DNA of 64,000 nt. It comes from Amoebidium appalachense (Eukaryota > Ichthyosporea). Under the pieces are notes generated by a model that ran no database searches, was not told the DNA's origin, and saw only the letters and a program-made list of their open reading frames with translations. Shown one piece after another: positions 16,600-27,801 of the stretch; positions within the stretch are counted from its first letter, which is position 1; each line of letters starts with the position of its first letter. The stretch is taken from positions 1,178,001 to 1,242,000 of the forward strand of contig CAVNZM010000011.1 in the NCBI GenBank assembly GCA_963693365.1, given 5' to 3'. Made by a program: the position numbers and the translations under genes.

Positions 16600-18173
16600 C
16601 CGCTCACCGATTGACACTGCCGATGAGTGTCACCGACTCGTTTTGTTTTGTGTTAGCACCTAGTAGTGCAAAATGACAGAAGCCTTTACTGGTAAAGAAG
16701 TGTATACACAAAGTGAGATAATATCCTCACCCAAAAATCACCTTTTGTCCACGGAGTGTCTTTCCGGATCTTGTCTAGCTTTTCTAACATTAAACCTTGC
16801 CTTTCTTGTTGGAAAACCTTTTCCAAGGTGCACGAAAAATGGTACAAACAAACTCACTGGTCGGCCTTTCGCTTTCCGTGGGTTCCTGCGTCATCAGTAC
16901 CAGGAAGTTCGGGACTTTGTCCCCGAATTAATTCCTCGCCAAAAAGTGTCCGCCTGTTTAAGTTATTTTCGAGTGGTCCTCCCCCCCCCCCCCCCCCCCC
17001 CCCCCCCCGGGCCCCCCCTTTTCCTCTCCTGCGAACTTATAATAATCAAGGTTCTTTTCCGGATGGCTGCATCTCTATCCCACTTTCCCTCCCTGTTTTC
17101 CTCCTTCCTCGTCTGTACGCCCGCCCTGCCTACGTGTCATTCTTCCTCCTTCCCTCTCTTTCGGAAACTGCACTGGATCAAGTGTGTTACACAAATGTTG
17201 GTGGTGGAGTTCCGCGGTGGAAGGGGTGCCCTGCCGGGGGAGTGTCGGGGTGAAGACGGGCTTGTGGGGATCACCCTTACCGGTGGGGTATGGGGCATGT
17301 GTGTGGTGGTGGTGATGTGTGTCTGTGTGTGTCTGTGTGTGTGTTGTGTGTGTGGAGAGAGGGGGGGAGAGGGGGGAGGGGGGGGGGGGGAGGGATCCTG
17401 GAACGGAAGAGGGGTTGGGGGAGAGGGGAGGGGGGAACGGCGAGGAAGCGGGGCGGCAGAGTTAGAGGCCTAGGGAAGGTGCGTCACAGTGTATGTGGGG
17501 TCACAGTATTATCAACACGTTTGAAAGGGGAGGTAACGACATTTGGTTACCGTCAAACACAGTTCTAGGGCTCAGGGGCGACTTCTTATATGCAGTTTAT
17601 GAAGTGTCTATGCAAACCAGGGGACCGGACTACTAGTGGTGTGCCCGTGATTTGCACAACAAGTTTGGTGTGGTTGTAAAAAAGTGAATATGGGTGGGTG
17701 GGTGTGGGCCTAGGGGGAGGGTCTGGCTCTGGAAGGGGAATTAAAGGGGGGTTTTTTTTGTTTTGTTTTTGCGCCGGGGGGGGGGGGGGGGGGGGGAGAA
17801 GGGGGAGAGGGAGGGAGAAGGGGAGCAGGGAAGGATAAACCATGGAACAGGTAGTGATGAGTAGTCGGGGTCCTACACTTGAATGTGGCCCTGTATGGTC
17901 ATATGAAACATACTGACCTAACCTTTGCCTCAGGTTCCGAACGGTTGTTGATAAAGCAGTAGAGCCCGGTGTATGTAAGTCACTGCAAACAGGCTAACTG
18001 TGCATTATATGTGGGCCTTGTCAACTGCCTTCTTGCTCTCTTCTACAAGGTGACTAGTAGAAGAATTGGGAATTGTCGTGAATGTGTATATTTGTGCCCC
18101 AGGGGGGAGGGGGGGTGCAGGGGGGTTTTTTGGTTTGATTTGCAACCCAGGTCAATGGCCTTTGCTTTGGGAG
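16600..18173. other. Spacer between HSP70 promoter and the retrotransposon
   Basis: Contains a poly-C tract (16981-17008), GT- and G-rich tracts (17310-17460, 17777-17830), and otherwise complex sequence with no recognised gene. A 266-codon plus-strand frame beginning at 16673 crosses the C tract and turns into glycine/valine low complexity; it has no family features and I do not call it. Confidence 0.5.
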
Positions 18174-18178
18174 TGCAG

Positions 18179-18788
18179 TGTAAACATCTGTACACGCCGT
18201 ACATGTTTACTATTACGAATATACTGTACATATCATAGTGATCACGTAGATATTGTGTACATATGATCAGATCAATATCACACGCGACAGCCGCGGGCTG
18301 CGGCTCACGACTGAGCCGCGGCGCCGGCAATATGCAGTGGCCGTGCAGTCAGTATGAACCAATAGAATGCGAGAACCGCTAGGATAGGAATGCAAGTCTC
18401 ATCCACTACGGAGGCGACATCTATAGCTAAACGAACGGAACCAATAAGGAAATCAGACCCAGTTGCATAAACCTAAACGGGCTTAAGTATTGACCAATCA
18501 TTTGCCACAAAGTTATCCTTTTAGTTAGCTTCATGTTATTGGTGCACTGTGTGCACATAAAGACGACCGCACTCTTCTGACTGGTCAGAAGTCACGAAGG
18601 CATCAATGCCACCCATCCAGATGATCCGGAACCTGGGGGCTATATAAACAAGCCGTCCCAGTACGGGGGATCACTCTGAACGAGCACATTAAATAGTAAC
18701 CTGGCCGCGTGTGCCTTACTACCCGTTCTCTGTCTTTATTCTGATTCAGTTGTTCTCTGCCTTATCCCAACTAGTTCAACTGTTTACA
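18179..18788 (+). repeat. 5' LTR (610 bp)
   Basis: Starts TGTAAACA and ends TGTTTACA, a perfect 8-bp terminal inverted repeat. A TATATAAA box at 18641-18648 and an ATTAAA at 18688-18693 suggest the U3/R promoter and poly(A) signal. CCAAT sequences occur at about 18358 and 18493. Confidence 0.97.
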
Positions 18789-18789
18789 T

Positions 18790-18803
18790 TGGCGACCGCG
18801 CAG
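18790..18803 (+). other. Candidate primer binding site
   Basis: TGGCGACCGCGCAG lies one base after the 5' LTR and has the TGG start expected of a site complementary to a tRNA 3' CCA end. I cannot assign the tRNA with certainty. Confidence 0.65.
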
Positions 18804-18840
18804 TTCCAGAATCTCACATCTTTCAAGAATCTCTTCAACC

Positions 18841-20844
18841 ATGGCGGGCGAATTTGACGACTACCCTGTACTCTCGGACAATGAAAGCAAACTGACACGT
18901 GACACCAAGAAGCCTACCGCAGTCAAACCGCCGCCCCCAACGCAGAAGAAAGCCAAGACTCCGGGGCAGGGCACGAAAACACTCCCCACCCCTCCCCCTA
19001 CACAGCCTCGTGCTCCCCAGAAACCGAACACGATCACAAAACCCAACACACACACGAACACAAAGGCAACTACGAAGCCCACTGGCAACGAACAAACGAA
19101 GCCCAACGAAAGCACGAAACCCAAAGACAAAACGAAGCGCAACGAACACACGAAAACCAACGAACATACGAACACCAACGAACACACGAACACCAACAAA
19201 CACACGAACGAACTTCAAGTAGCAACGAAGGAAAAAACGAAACAAGACCGGGACACTGCCACAGCTCTGGCAGAGGTGCGGGGCCGTGTTCTCTCCAAGT
19301 TCTATCGTATTGAAACTCTGAGACGTGCCATTCAAACTGCAATCGATGCTGGGCGGCCTGTGATGGACCTCGAAGCTGATGTCGCGCAGATTTACAGTGA
19401 GATTTCGCAGATGGAAGACACCACACTGTCTAGAATGTTGTGCACGTCCGCGAAATGGTCTGAGTTGGAGCGGGAAGCACAGTTGGTGGCTGAGGCACGT
19501 GTGAAAAATACGACGGTGCCCACCACCCCCCGTCCTCCCCCACCCACCACAGGCAAGAAGCCTTTGTCCCCGGTCCCATCTGGGTGCACTGATCCCAAGG
19601 TAATTGCACCTCCCGCACCCCCCACTAAATTTACATATAAGGATGTGCTTGCGCGCACACTCAGCTACACTGATTCTGATGCTGAAAATGAAGAAAAACA
19701 CGAACAAAGTTACGAAGACACACCCACAAACGAAAACGAACACATGACTGCGAAAGTGCATGAAGAAGATCACTTCGACCAGCCTAAAGCACCCGTATTT
19801 AACGAAATCCCCCTTGCAGGATCCCCTCTGGCGTCTGCAGGTGGACTGGCAGGCACGCCAAGTCGCCCGAGAGGCTCTGATGTCAGCACAGGCTCAGGAG
19901 GTAAGGCTGGGTCTATATTGAACAAGCACTTTGCAGAGCACGAAAAACTGTGGTTGCACCCTCTCCGCCAGTTGCATGCATCCGAATACGGCCCCATCTT
20001 GGCTGCATTGAAACTACCAGAATACAAGGGTGACTTGCAGGATAAATGCACGGTGATTGAATGGCTGCACGAATTTTCCCAGCAGATGTTTTGCATTGCA
20101 GGGGTCCCCCCCACACTTGCTGTTCGCTGGGCGGTGCAGTGCTTTCCTCTTGCTTCCCCCGCCCGTGTGTGGTACACGAATTTTACCAGGACACAGGGAG
20201 AACTCACGTTTGATGCATTTGCACATGCACTAGTTACGAAATTTCACGACCAGCGTGTGCACAAAGAGGCACTCAGTGCCGAATTAAATGCACTCAAACA
20301 AGGCAAGCAAAAGGTGGCCGAATTTGCAAGCAGGCATGCGCGTTTGTGGGCACGTGTGTACCCCCTTAAGTCTGAGGCACACCAAATTTTGGATTTGTCT
20401 CACCGATTGGGTGGGGAAGACGAACAAGAATTTCGCAAATATCAACTCAGACAAACACGAAAAGAAGAAGAATTGACCCTGTCTGGAGTTGTTGCCTATC
20501 TCGCAGAAAAAGAAAGAGACAGGCACACACGAACCCCATCCACCATTCTAACACAGAAACCCCCCACAAAACAGCAACCCGGTGGTGGATCTGGTGCCAG
20601 CGAGAAGCCGTCTATTTTTTCGCGCATGGGCACCACCCCCTGCAACCGTGGGTGCAAGTACGGCAGCCACGCCGAAGGCAAGACGTGCCCGGCCCTCAAA
20701 TTCGAATGCCACTCCTGCAAGCAGAAGGGGCACTTTGGGGGGTCACCAATTTGCCCCAAGTACGACCCCAACTTTAAGAAGGGAACCCGCAAGGCAGAGA
20801 TTGAGGCTAATCGGGCCAAGTTCAAGAGAGCACGTGTAGAATAG
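18841..20844 (+). CDS. gag: Retrotransposon Gag polyprotein
   Basis: 667 residues; ATG in the context ACCATGG, 52 bases after the 5' LTR. Residues about 20-125 are a disordered Pro/Lys/Thr/Asn region with tandem TNEHTN-type repeats. The core Gag domain lies near residues 370-500 (WAVQCFPLASPARVWY, FDAFAHALVTKFHDQ). The C terminus has two cysteine-histidine clusters, one C-x3-C-x4-H-x5-C and one C-x2-C-x4-H-x6-C; both depart from the CCHC spacing of standard zinc knuckles. Its role is packaging of element RNA into particles. The frame ends in TAG at 20842-20844 and then continues open in the same frame into the protease. Confidence 0.93.
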   Translation: MAGEFDDYPVLSDNESKLTRDTKKPTAVKPPPPTQKKAKTPGQGTKTLPTPPPTQPRAPQKPNTITKPNTHTNTKATTKPTGNEQTKPNESTKPKDKTKRNEHTKTNEHTNTNEHTNTNKHTNELQVATKEKTKQDRDTATALAEVRGRVLSKFYRIETLRRAIQTAIDAGRPVMDLEADVAQIYSEISQMEDTTLSRMLCTSAKWSELEREAQLVAEARVKNTTVPTTPRPPPPTTGKKPLSPVPSGCTDPKVIAPPAPPTKFTYKDVLARTLSYTDSDAENEEKHEQSYEDTPTNENEHMTAKVHEEDHFDQPKAPVFNEIPLAGSPLASAGGLAGTPSRPRGSDVSTGSGGKAGSILNKHFAEHEKLWLHPLRQLHASEYGPILAALKLPEYKGDLQDKCTVIEWLHEFSQQMFCIAGVPPTLAVRWAVQCFPLASPARVWYTNFTRTQGELTFDAFAHALVTKFHDQRVHKEALSAELNALKQGKQKVAEFASRHARLWARVYPLKSEAHQILDLSHRLGGEDEQEFRKYQLRQTRKEEELTLSGVVAYLAEKERDRHTRTPSTILTQKPPTKQQPGGGSGASEKPSIFSRMGTTPCNRGCKYGSHAEGKTCPALKFECHSCKQKGHFGGSPICPKYDPNFKKGTRKAEIEANRAKFKRARVE

Positions 20845-22581
20845 GAAGGCGGGCAAGGGACTGGTCTCTCCCCAGTAGAACATAATGTATTTGATTTAAT
20901 AGCAGAGCTGGAACTGTGTTCCCCTCTGGCAGATAAATTGCAAAATAAATCTACTGGTGCGGAAATTTCTGTTGTCTCGGAGCCCTCCCACGAATCTGCA
21001 TGTGCCCCACCCCCCCACGAACAGTTACCCCCGTGTACTGACCCCCCCATGCACACGCACACCCCGCCCCCGCGCAAAAAGAAAAATGTGCATTTTGCTG
21101 ACCGTGTGCACTCCTCCATTGCAGAACCACGGCATGAAAATGCCACTGTGTGCACATTAACCCACGAAAATAAATGCACAGCCACACTTGCGCGAATGTA
21201 TGTGCATGGGAAGCTAGTCACAGTAGTTGTCGACTCTGGTGCTAGCCATAGCTGTATAAGCACAGCATTTTACGAATCTCTCCCTGTAGTGGCAAGAAAA
21301 CGAATTCAGCATGTTCCTAATTTTAGTGTACTGGATGCACAAAGTAACGAAATGACATGCCAAGGAAGTATATCTCTCACTCTCGCCATTCCCAACGAAT
21401 CTGCTCTAGTGGTGCACAGATGGCATGTGATTGATAATCTACCATATGATGCCTTATTAGGTGTTGATTTCATGGGGCCACAACAGGGACGAATTGATTA
21501 CGGTGCTGCAGAACTTTCGTTCATGTATGCTAAGGGAAATCGCAGGTGCAGTATTCCGGTGTGGTGGTTGCGTGGGAGTGCGGAGGAGACAGCTGTTTCT
21601 CGCGTATTAATTACCACCACAGGTATTCACCTCCCGGTAGATGCGTCAAATATCGCAACGTGTAAAATAAAACTCGCTGCCGGCGCACCACCACCACGAA
21701 CTTTAGACTGTTGTATGGGCACAGTGGTTCCATGTGGTCCACTTAATTCACGGGCTTACACAACAGCATGCAGTGTCACCAGTTTAGCTCGAATTTCGAA
21801 TAACGAACCCCCCCTCTCCACTAGCGAAGAAAGTGTGATCGAGGACGAATACGAATGCAAGGTGTTGTTGACTAACACATCGGACCATCATGTGTACCTA
21901 GGCCCTGGTACGGAGGTGGCCATGTTTATTCCCTTGCAATCAGATGACACTGTTACTCTTTTAGCACGTCCACACTCCGGTAATGGAACCAGGAGGGCGA
22001 CAACCCCACACCCTGGCCATCCATTAGGTACCTCTGCTAAAACGAACTTTTCTTCGCAGGAATCAACCGAAGAACCCACCGAACACGAACCACACACTTT
22101 CCAGGCGGCTACTAATATTAACGGTAGTATTAAGGTGTGTGAACGGAGTAAAATTATGAATATGAGTACGAAAAAGAACACCACACAGCGCAGTTCCACG
22201 AAAATGAATGGTTTTGGTAATCCAGCACGAACAAAACCAGAGGTAGGGCCACCTACTATCGAAGCAGCAGATGGGGCACCATCTACCACTGCACTGGAGG
22301 ATACGAATAATTTACGAAAGCGTACGCACGAATGTACCTCCGACGGGGAAGCCGCCACAGACGACGACTTGCCTTTTGGGGTCAAACCTCCAGAAGAATA
22401 CGACATGCCTGGAACTCCCCCAGACCAACGGAAACCGTTGGCGAAACGGATACGAAAACTGCTTAAGAAATGGAAGCATGTGTTCTCTGTCTGCACACGA
22501 CAACGACTTTGGTTTGAGTACCTTAGACGAACTGTCGATCGAAGTAACTACCACCATACCACAGTACCGCAGGCCCTATAA
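20845..22581 (+). CDS. pol: Pol segment 1: aspartic protease, in gag frame after TAG
   Basis: This region is open in the gag frame from the codon after TAG to a TAA at 22579. The first ATG is 93 bases in, so expression by readthrough of the stop is the simplest reading. The retropepsin active site DSGA lies at 21232-21243, within VVVDSGASHSC. The following region to about 22490 is a Thr/Pro/Asn-rich linker ending in a conserved lead-in to RT (KKWKHVFSV). The last 30 codons of this frame are not pol-like; RT continues in the next frame. Confidence 0.85.
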   Translation, partial: EGGQGTGLSPVEHNVFDLIAELELCSPLADKLQNKSTGAEISVVSEPSHESACAPPPHEQLPPCTDPPMHTHTPPPRKKKNVHFADRVHSSIAEPRHENATVCTLTHENKCTATLARMYVHGKLVTVVVDSGASHSCISTAFYESLPVVARKRIQHVPNFSVLDAQSNEMTCQGSISLTLAIPNESALVVHRWHVIDNLPYDALLGVDFMGPQQGRIDYGAAELSFMYAKGNRRCSIPVWWLRGSAEETAVSRVLITTTGIHLPVDASNIATCKIKLAAGAPPPRTLDCCMGTVVPCGPLNSRAYTTACSVTSLARISNNEPPLSTSEESVIEDEYECKVLLTNTSDHHVYLGPGTEVAMFIPLQSDDTVTLLARPHSGNGTRRATTPHPGHPLGTSAKTNFSSQESTEEPTEHEPHTFQAATNINGSIKVCERSKIMNMSTKKNTTQRSSTKMNGFGNPARTKPEVGPPTIEAADGAPSTTALEDTNNLRKRTHECTSDGEAATDDDLPFGVKPPEEYDMPGTPPDQRKPLAKRIRKLLKKWKHVFSVCTRQRLWFEYLRRTVDRSNYHHTTVPQAL

Positions 22582-24727
22582 CATCCCACATCACCTTCGC
22601 GATAGCCTACACAAACAAATTCAAAATTGGGTAGAGTTTGGAGTGATTGAGCCTGCGTCCAGCCCTTACTCCGCTCCGATGGTGTTGGTGGCGAAAAAGG
22701 ACGGGTCTTTAAGAGTCTGCATTGATTTTAGAATGCTGAACTTGATTACGAAGAAAGACGGTTACCCTTTACCACGAATTGACATGGCTCTGGGTATGCT
22801 CAGAGGTGCCCGCGTGTTTTCCGCACTTGATTTAAACGGTGGTTACCACCAAGTCAAAGTAGCCGATAACGACAAAGAAAAACTTGCATTTACCACCCCC
22901 TGGGGGCAGTATCAATTCGCACGCGCACCTTTTGGAGTAAGTAACATGCCTGCTGTCTTTTCAAGGATGATGAACCGTGTATTCGCTGGTATGCTGTGGA
23001 CACATGTACTCATATATCTCGATGATATATTAGTTATGTCACCCACTATCGAAGAACATTTTGGGCATTTAGATTCATGTTTTTCCCGGCTCTGTGATGC
23101 AGGATTAAAACTGAAAGGCAGAAAATGCTCTTTGTTCATGGAAGAAGTTGGCTATTTAGGCCATCGCGTATGCCCGGATGGTATTAAGGTAGACCCAGAA
23201 AAAGTGGCAGCAATAAAGAATAAAAGCTACCCACAAAATTTATCTGAGCTACGAAGTGACCTCGGGTTATTTTCATATTATCGAATATTTGTGGACGATT
23301 TCAGCCATACGGCTGAACCACTCACGCGAATGCTGGGCACCTCGAAGGAGGATTCAGAATTACTAAAACGAATTCACGCAAAAATGCCCCCCTCTACGAA
23401 ACCCGCCAAACGCAACGGCAGCGCAAAACAACGAAAAGACGAAGCAAAAAATTTGCACGCCGATTCTGCAGCTATTTTGGCCACGAAAAAGAAAGCACAG
23501 AAAAATGCTGCATGGGTGTGGGGTACGGAACAGGAGAAAGCATACGATACCCTTAAGAATGCGTTAATTAATGCACCTGTGCTTGCTCACCCCGATTTCA
23601 CCAAACCTTTTATTGTTGACTCAGATGCTTCACAGTATGCTCTGGGCGCAGTGATTTCGCATGTAGGTGATGACGGCAAAGAACGACCCATAGCTTATGC
23701 TAGCAGAACACTCTCTAAGAGTGAACGAAATTATGCGGCGAATAAAAGGGAAGCCTTAGGTGTGTATTGGGCTGTGTGCAAAGCATTTCGCGCTTACACC
23801 TATGGGGCTCCTTTCTTGTTACGAACCGACCACTCCAGCTTGACGCGCATTCTGTCTACCGGCGATGCACCGGAACCTGTTGTTGCAGGCTGGCAAATGG
23901 CGCTTTCCGCATACACATACGAAATTCAGCACAGGGCGGGCAAACACCACAGCAATGCTGATGGACTCTCTCGGCCATCTAAAGAAAATGCGCAACCAGG
24001 ACCCGAAGATACTGAGCTGACATACCCCTCACTGATCGGCACAGTCTCGGGCTCGTCCACGGTGTTTGCGGTAACACGCTCCGCCGCAGCGACAGCGCAG
24101 GCACAAGCTGCCACCCACCCACCCCCAGCTGAACCCACGAAACCTAATACCACGCCGCCAGAATTTATTCCCCCAAAAGCGGATGGACGAATGCCCACCT
24201 ATGAACAGTATGTGTCAGCACAGAAGGCTGATAAACACATTGCGAAAGTCAGGGCCTACCTGGAAAAAGCACCGGGCTACGAATTATTTGGCAACGAAAT
24301 CGCGATGGAAGCTAGTCGCTGCACCATAGACAATGACCTTGTGTATGTGTGGGTCCTAGAACAGCGTGGCCCCCGCAAACCCAGCAAGGAACCACGAATT
24401 TGGGTGCCGTCTACGCTTGTGCGCCTCGTTTTGGCCGCATGTCACGACGCCCCAACCGCAGGTCACCTCGACGCAGCACGCACCTTCCACCGTGTTACCC
24501 AGATAGCATGGTGGCCACGTGTATGGCAAGACTCGGTGCAGTGGGTAACCACATGCAAAGCCTGTCAATACCGGAAGACACCCCGAATGCAAAAGAAACT
24601 ACGAATTCACGATGGTTTTATCCCCACCTATCCCTTTCAATACGTGTCTATGGACATTACTGAGATGCCTACGAAATCTGATCTCAGAGTTTCCCTGTTG
24701 GTGTTTCTCGACCTCTTCACTCGCTAG
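22490..24727 (+). pseudogene. pol: Pol segment 2: reverse transcriptase, RNase H, integrase N-terminal part
   Basis: In the frame +1 relative to gag-protease, open from 22271. The RT begins near 22500 and shows FGVIEPASSPYSAPMVLVAKKDG, then DLNGGYHQV and the catalytic YLDD at 23015-23026. RNase H begins at about 23600 (DSDASQYALGAVI) and includes AYASRTLSKSERNYA and RTDHSSL. The integrase zinc domain has the H-H-C-C set around 24440-24570 (ACHDAPTAGH, CKAC), followed by the first catalytic Asp in MDITEMP. The frame is closed by TAG at 24725-24727 directly after FLDLFTR, where family members normally carry an aromatic residue. The frame change near 22490 and this stop are the two breaks. Confidence 0.9.
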
Positions 24728-25750
24728 CCGGAAGTGATTTTATTTCACAAAACACCCACAGCCGAAGATGTGGCAAAGGCATTCGAAGACTCCATCTACT
24801 GCCGTCACGGTCGTCCGGAATTTTTAGTATCAGACAACGGCGCGAATTTGGCAGCTATGTTGGTCACAGATGTCTGTCGAGTGTTGGCTACAAAACGAAT
24901 TTTTGCAAGTCCCTACAGCCCCCAGACCAATGGTGCCGTAGAGCGATTCAATCGCACACTTAAGAATATTCTTGCCACTCTCGTGCAGGATAAACACCAC
25001 GAATGGATTGACTACTTACCGCAAGTACTGTTTTCCTACCGCACCGCCTACCACTCTTCCTTGGGGGACACGCCATTCTTCATGCTTTATGGCAGAGATC
25101 CGGTCGAGCCCCCCCGCCCCCCAATTGCGGCTTCATGTGGGATGGAGACGGAGGAATACCGTCGAGAACTACTGCAACGAGTGCAGTATGCCCGGCAAAC
25201 AGTCACACGAATTATGTCTGAAGCTGCCCGTCGTAGTAAAATCACGGCTAACAAAAATGCTCGTGAACCCACAGAACTCGAGGGTCTGGTGTTGAAAGCA
25301 GTCACAGACTCCACCACCGACCACAGTCTACCCACGGCACTCAGACCTAAATGGGAAGGTCCGTATCGCGTCCTGCGGCGCGTTACCGACGCCCCCATGT
25401 CTTACGAAATTCAGCGGGTTGGGTCAACGGACACCGTTCGAGCACACGCACGTCGCTTGAAGCCGTATTTTCCCCGTGACGACGTTGATATGACGCCAGC
25501 CGACTCTGGTCCGCAAGATTCACCCACCCCCACCTTCGAAGTGGCAAAAATTATTGCCCACAAGTACGACTCGGCAACTGCCCAAGCCCTTTACAAAGTT
25601 CGTTGGAAAGGGTACACGGCTAAGAACGACACCTGGGAACCTCACTCCGGCCTGCAAGACACAGCCGCAGGAGCACTCACAGACTACCTAGGTACTTTGG
25701 TGGCCGGCCCTGCCAGCCAGCCCGCACGAAAGAAGCGCCGACGTCGCTAA
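24728..25750 (+). pseudogene. pol: Pol segment 3: integrase catalytic core end, GPY/F module and chromodomain
   Basis: Same frame as segment 2, separated only by the TAG at 24725. It supplies the second Asp in VSDNGAN and the catalytic Glu in NGAVERFNR, completing D,D,E. The GPY/F-type module is seen in LRPKWEGPYRVLRR (about 25340). A chromodomain closes the protein (YKVRWKGYTAKNDTWEPHS, about 25590-25650), which in chromoviruses directs integration to marked chromatin. The stop is TAA at 25748. Confidence 0.92.
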
Positions 25751-25802
25751 CTTCCCTCAGCCTGGTGGTTTACCGTCTCCAGACCATACCACCAGGCTCC
25801 CG

Positions 25803-25814
25803 AGAAGGGGGGAG
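25803..25814 (+). other. Polypurine tract
   Basis: AGAAGGGGGGAG immediately precedes the 3' LTR, the expected plus-strand primer site. Confidence 0.9.
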
Positions 25815-26424
25815 TGTAAACATCTGTACACGCCGTACATGTTTACTATTACGAATATACTGTACATATCATAGTGATCACGTAGATATTGTGTACATAT
25901 GATCAGATCAATATCACACGCGACAGCCGCGGGCTGCGGCTCACGACTGAGCCGCGGCGCCGGCAATATGCAGTGGCCGTGCAGTCAGTATGAACCAATA
26001 GAATTCGAGAACCGCTAGGATAGGAATGCAAGTCTCATCCACTACGGAGGCGACATCTATAGCTAAACGAACGGAACCAATAAGGAAATCAGACCCAGTT
26101 GCATAAACCTAAACGGGCTTAAGTATTGACCAATCATTTGCCACAAAGTTATCCTTTTAGTTAGCTTCATGTTATTGGTGCACTGTGTGCACATAAAGAC
26201 GACCGCACTCTTCTGACTGGTCAGAAGTCACGAAGGCATCAATGCCACCCATCCAGATGATCCGGAACCTGGGGGCTATATAAACAAGCCGTCCCAGTAC
26301 GGGGGATCACTCTGAACGAGCACATTAAATAGTAACCTGGCCGCGTGTGCCTTACTACCCGTTCTCTGTCTTTATTCTGATTCAGTTGTTCTCTGCCTTA
26401 TCCCAACTAGTTCAACTGTTTACA
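25815..26424 (+). repeat. 3' LTR (610 bp)
   Basis: Same length and ends as the 5' LTR; one difference seen. Followed by the TGCAG target duplicate. Confidence 0.97.
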
Positions 26425-27089
26425 TGCAGTGAATAGCGGCCACTTATCGACTGAAAAAACAATAGATGGAAGACAGCAAGCAGCTGTACCGGTAGGGACC
26501 GTGAATGATCCGTGTAGTTTATTGACTCACGGCTTGAGGGCTTTAATTACAGATCTTGGCTAAGACACAGGCTAGCAGGCCACTACACTTGCACGTGCAA
26601 CGCGCGGGTACATAGTGCAACCTTGGCCATGGCCATCTCGAGTCTCTAGATGGCCGTGAACCTTGGCTTATGTAAAGCCACAAGGACCGAGTGGAAGGTG
26701 ATAGTCACATCCAGATGCAATAATGGTTAGGCCACGACACAACTACATAAAAAGCTAATTCAGCAGAGTAAAAACCATAATCTTGATGATGGCAGGAGAG
26801 GTCCCTAGGGGAAAAAGTCGTGTTGAGCTTCATACGGGAAGCAGCAGTGAAAGGGTGGAGGGAGGAGCACCAATCGAAGGGGGGGAGGGAGAGGGGGGGA
26901 GGGAGGGAGGGAGGGGGGGGGGGGAGAAGAGAGCGAGAGAGCACTGGCAAGAGATCGAGAGCGAGAGAGAGAGAGGGAGAGAGAGAGAAAGGGAGAGGGG
27001 GGGGGGCCGGGGGACGGGGGGAAAGGGGGGGGGGGGGGGGGAGGGGGGGGGGAGGGGAGGAAGGGAGGAGGGGGAGAGAGAGAAGGTGT

Positions 27090-27128
<39 letters not shown>

Positions 27129-27416
27129 GGGGAAGGAGAGAGCAAGAGACATAGAGAGAAGAGAGAAGAGGCGGAAATGAAGAAAAGGAGAGAAAAGGGG
27201 GAGGCCGTGTAGTGTGTGGATGTGGGTAAGTTGTTGTCTGGTGTGTGCATAGGTACATGCGGCCGTGTGTGTGTTGGCGCGTGGGTTAATGACTGGAGAG
27301 ATTTTAACTACGCTGAAATGTGCTTGGGTTGGTGTGGGTGGGTAGTTGGGTGGTTGGGTTAATGGGCTTGTATACTGTCTCCTTCTTGCATAGGCATTTT
27401 TCTTTCTTTCTTTCTT

Positions 27417-27419
27417 TTT

Positions 27420-27496
<77 letters not shown>
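27417..27496. repeat. T run followed by 67 consecutive G
   Basis: One of the longest uninterrupted G runs in the window, directly after a TTTC microsatellite and T13. Confidence 0.9.
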
Positions 27497-27497
<1 letters not shown>

Positions 27498-27801
27498 GGG
27501 GGGGGGGGGAGGGGGAGGCAAAAAGAAAGTAGCAAGTTCCAGTCGGACTGGTTGCATGACTTTAAGGGGAATATACCCCTGCAGCGGGTCGGGGGGCCCC
27601 GCGGTCAAGCTAATGCGTGATCACATACCAATCGACATCCCGGATTGATCAATCATTAGAAAAGCTCTGATAAGATTCGTGAGTCAGATGACCAATAGGA
27701 TGCATTTGATGAAATGACGTAATTGCTGGTGCAAGGCGTTGCATGTAAAAACGGTCGCAACGAGCAACAAACATGTTGATAATTGTTTTTTTTATATATA
27801 G

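Larger units (their letters stand above)
18174..26429 (+). mobile_element. Ty3/gypsy chromovirus LTR retrotransposon with 5-bp target duplications
   Basis: A full-length element from 18179 to 26424 (8246 bp), bounded by the direct repeat TGCAG (18174-18178 and 26425-26429). The 610-bp LTRs differ at one position by my reading (G at about 18370, T at the matching 3' LTR site), so insertion was recent. Order is LTR, PBS, gag, protease, RT, RNase H, integrase with GPY/F module and chromodomain, PPT, LTR, which is the Ty3 order. Gag and pol share one frame with a single TAG between them. Pol has a frame change near 22490 and a TAG at 24725, so this copy looks inactive unless these are recoded or are sequencing errors. 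Confidence 0.97.

Noticed and set aside
16673-17473. 266-codon plus-strand frame after the HSP70 promoter
   Set aside because: Runs through a C tract and into GT/G low complexity; no domain, and it overlaps the likely HSP70 upstream region.
24725-24727. TAG reassigned to an amino acid in this organism
   Set aside because: Host methyltransferase, globin and GH3 all end at TAG exactly where family proteins end.
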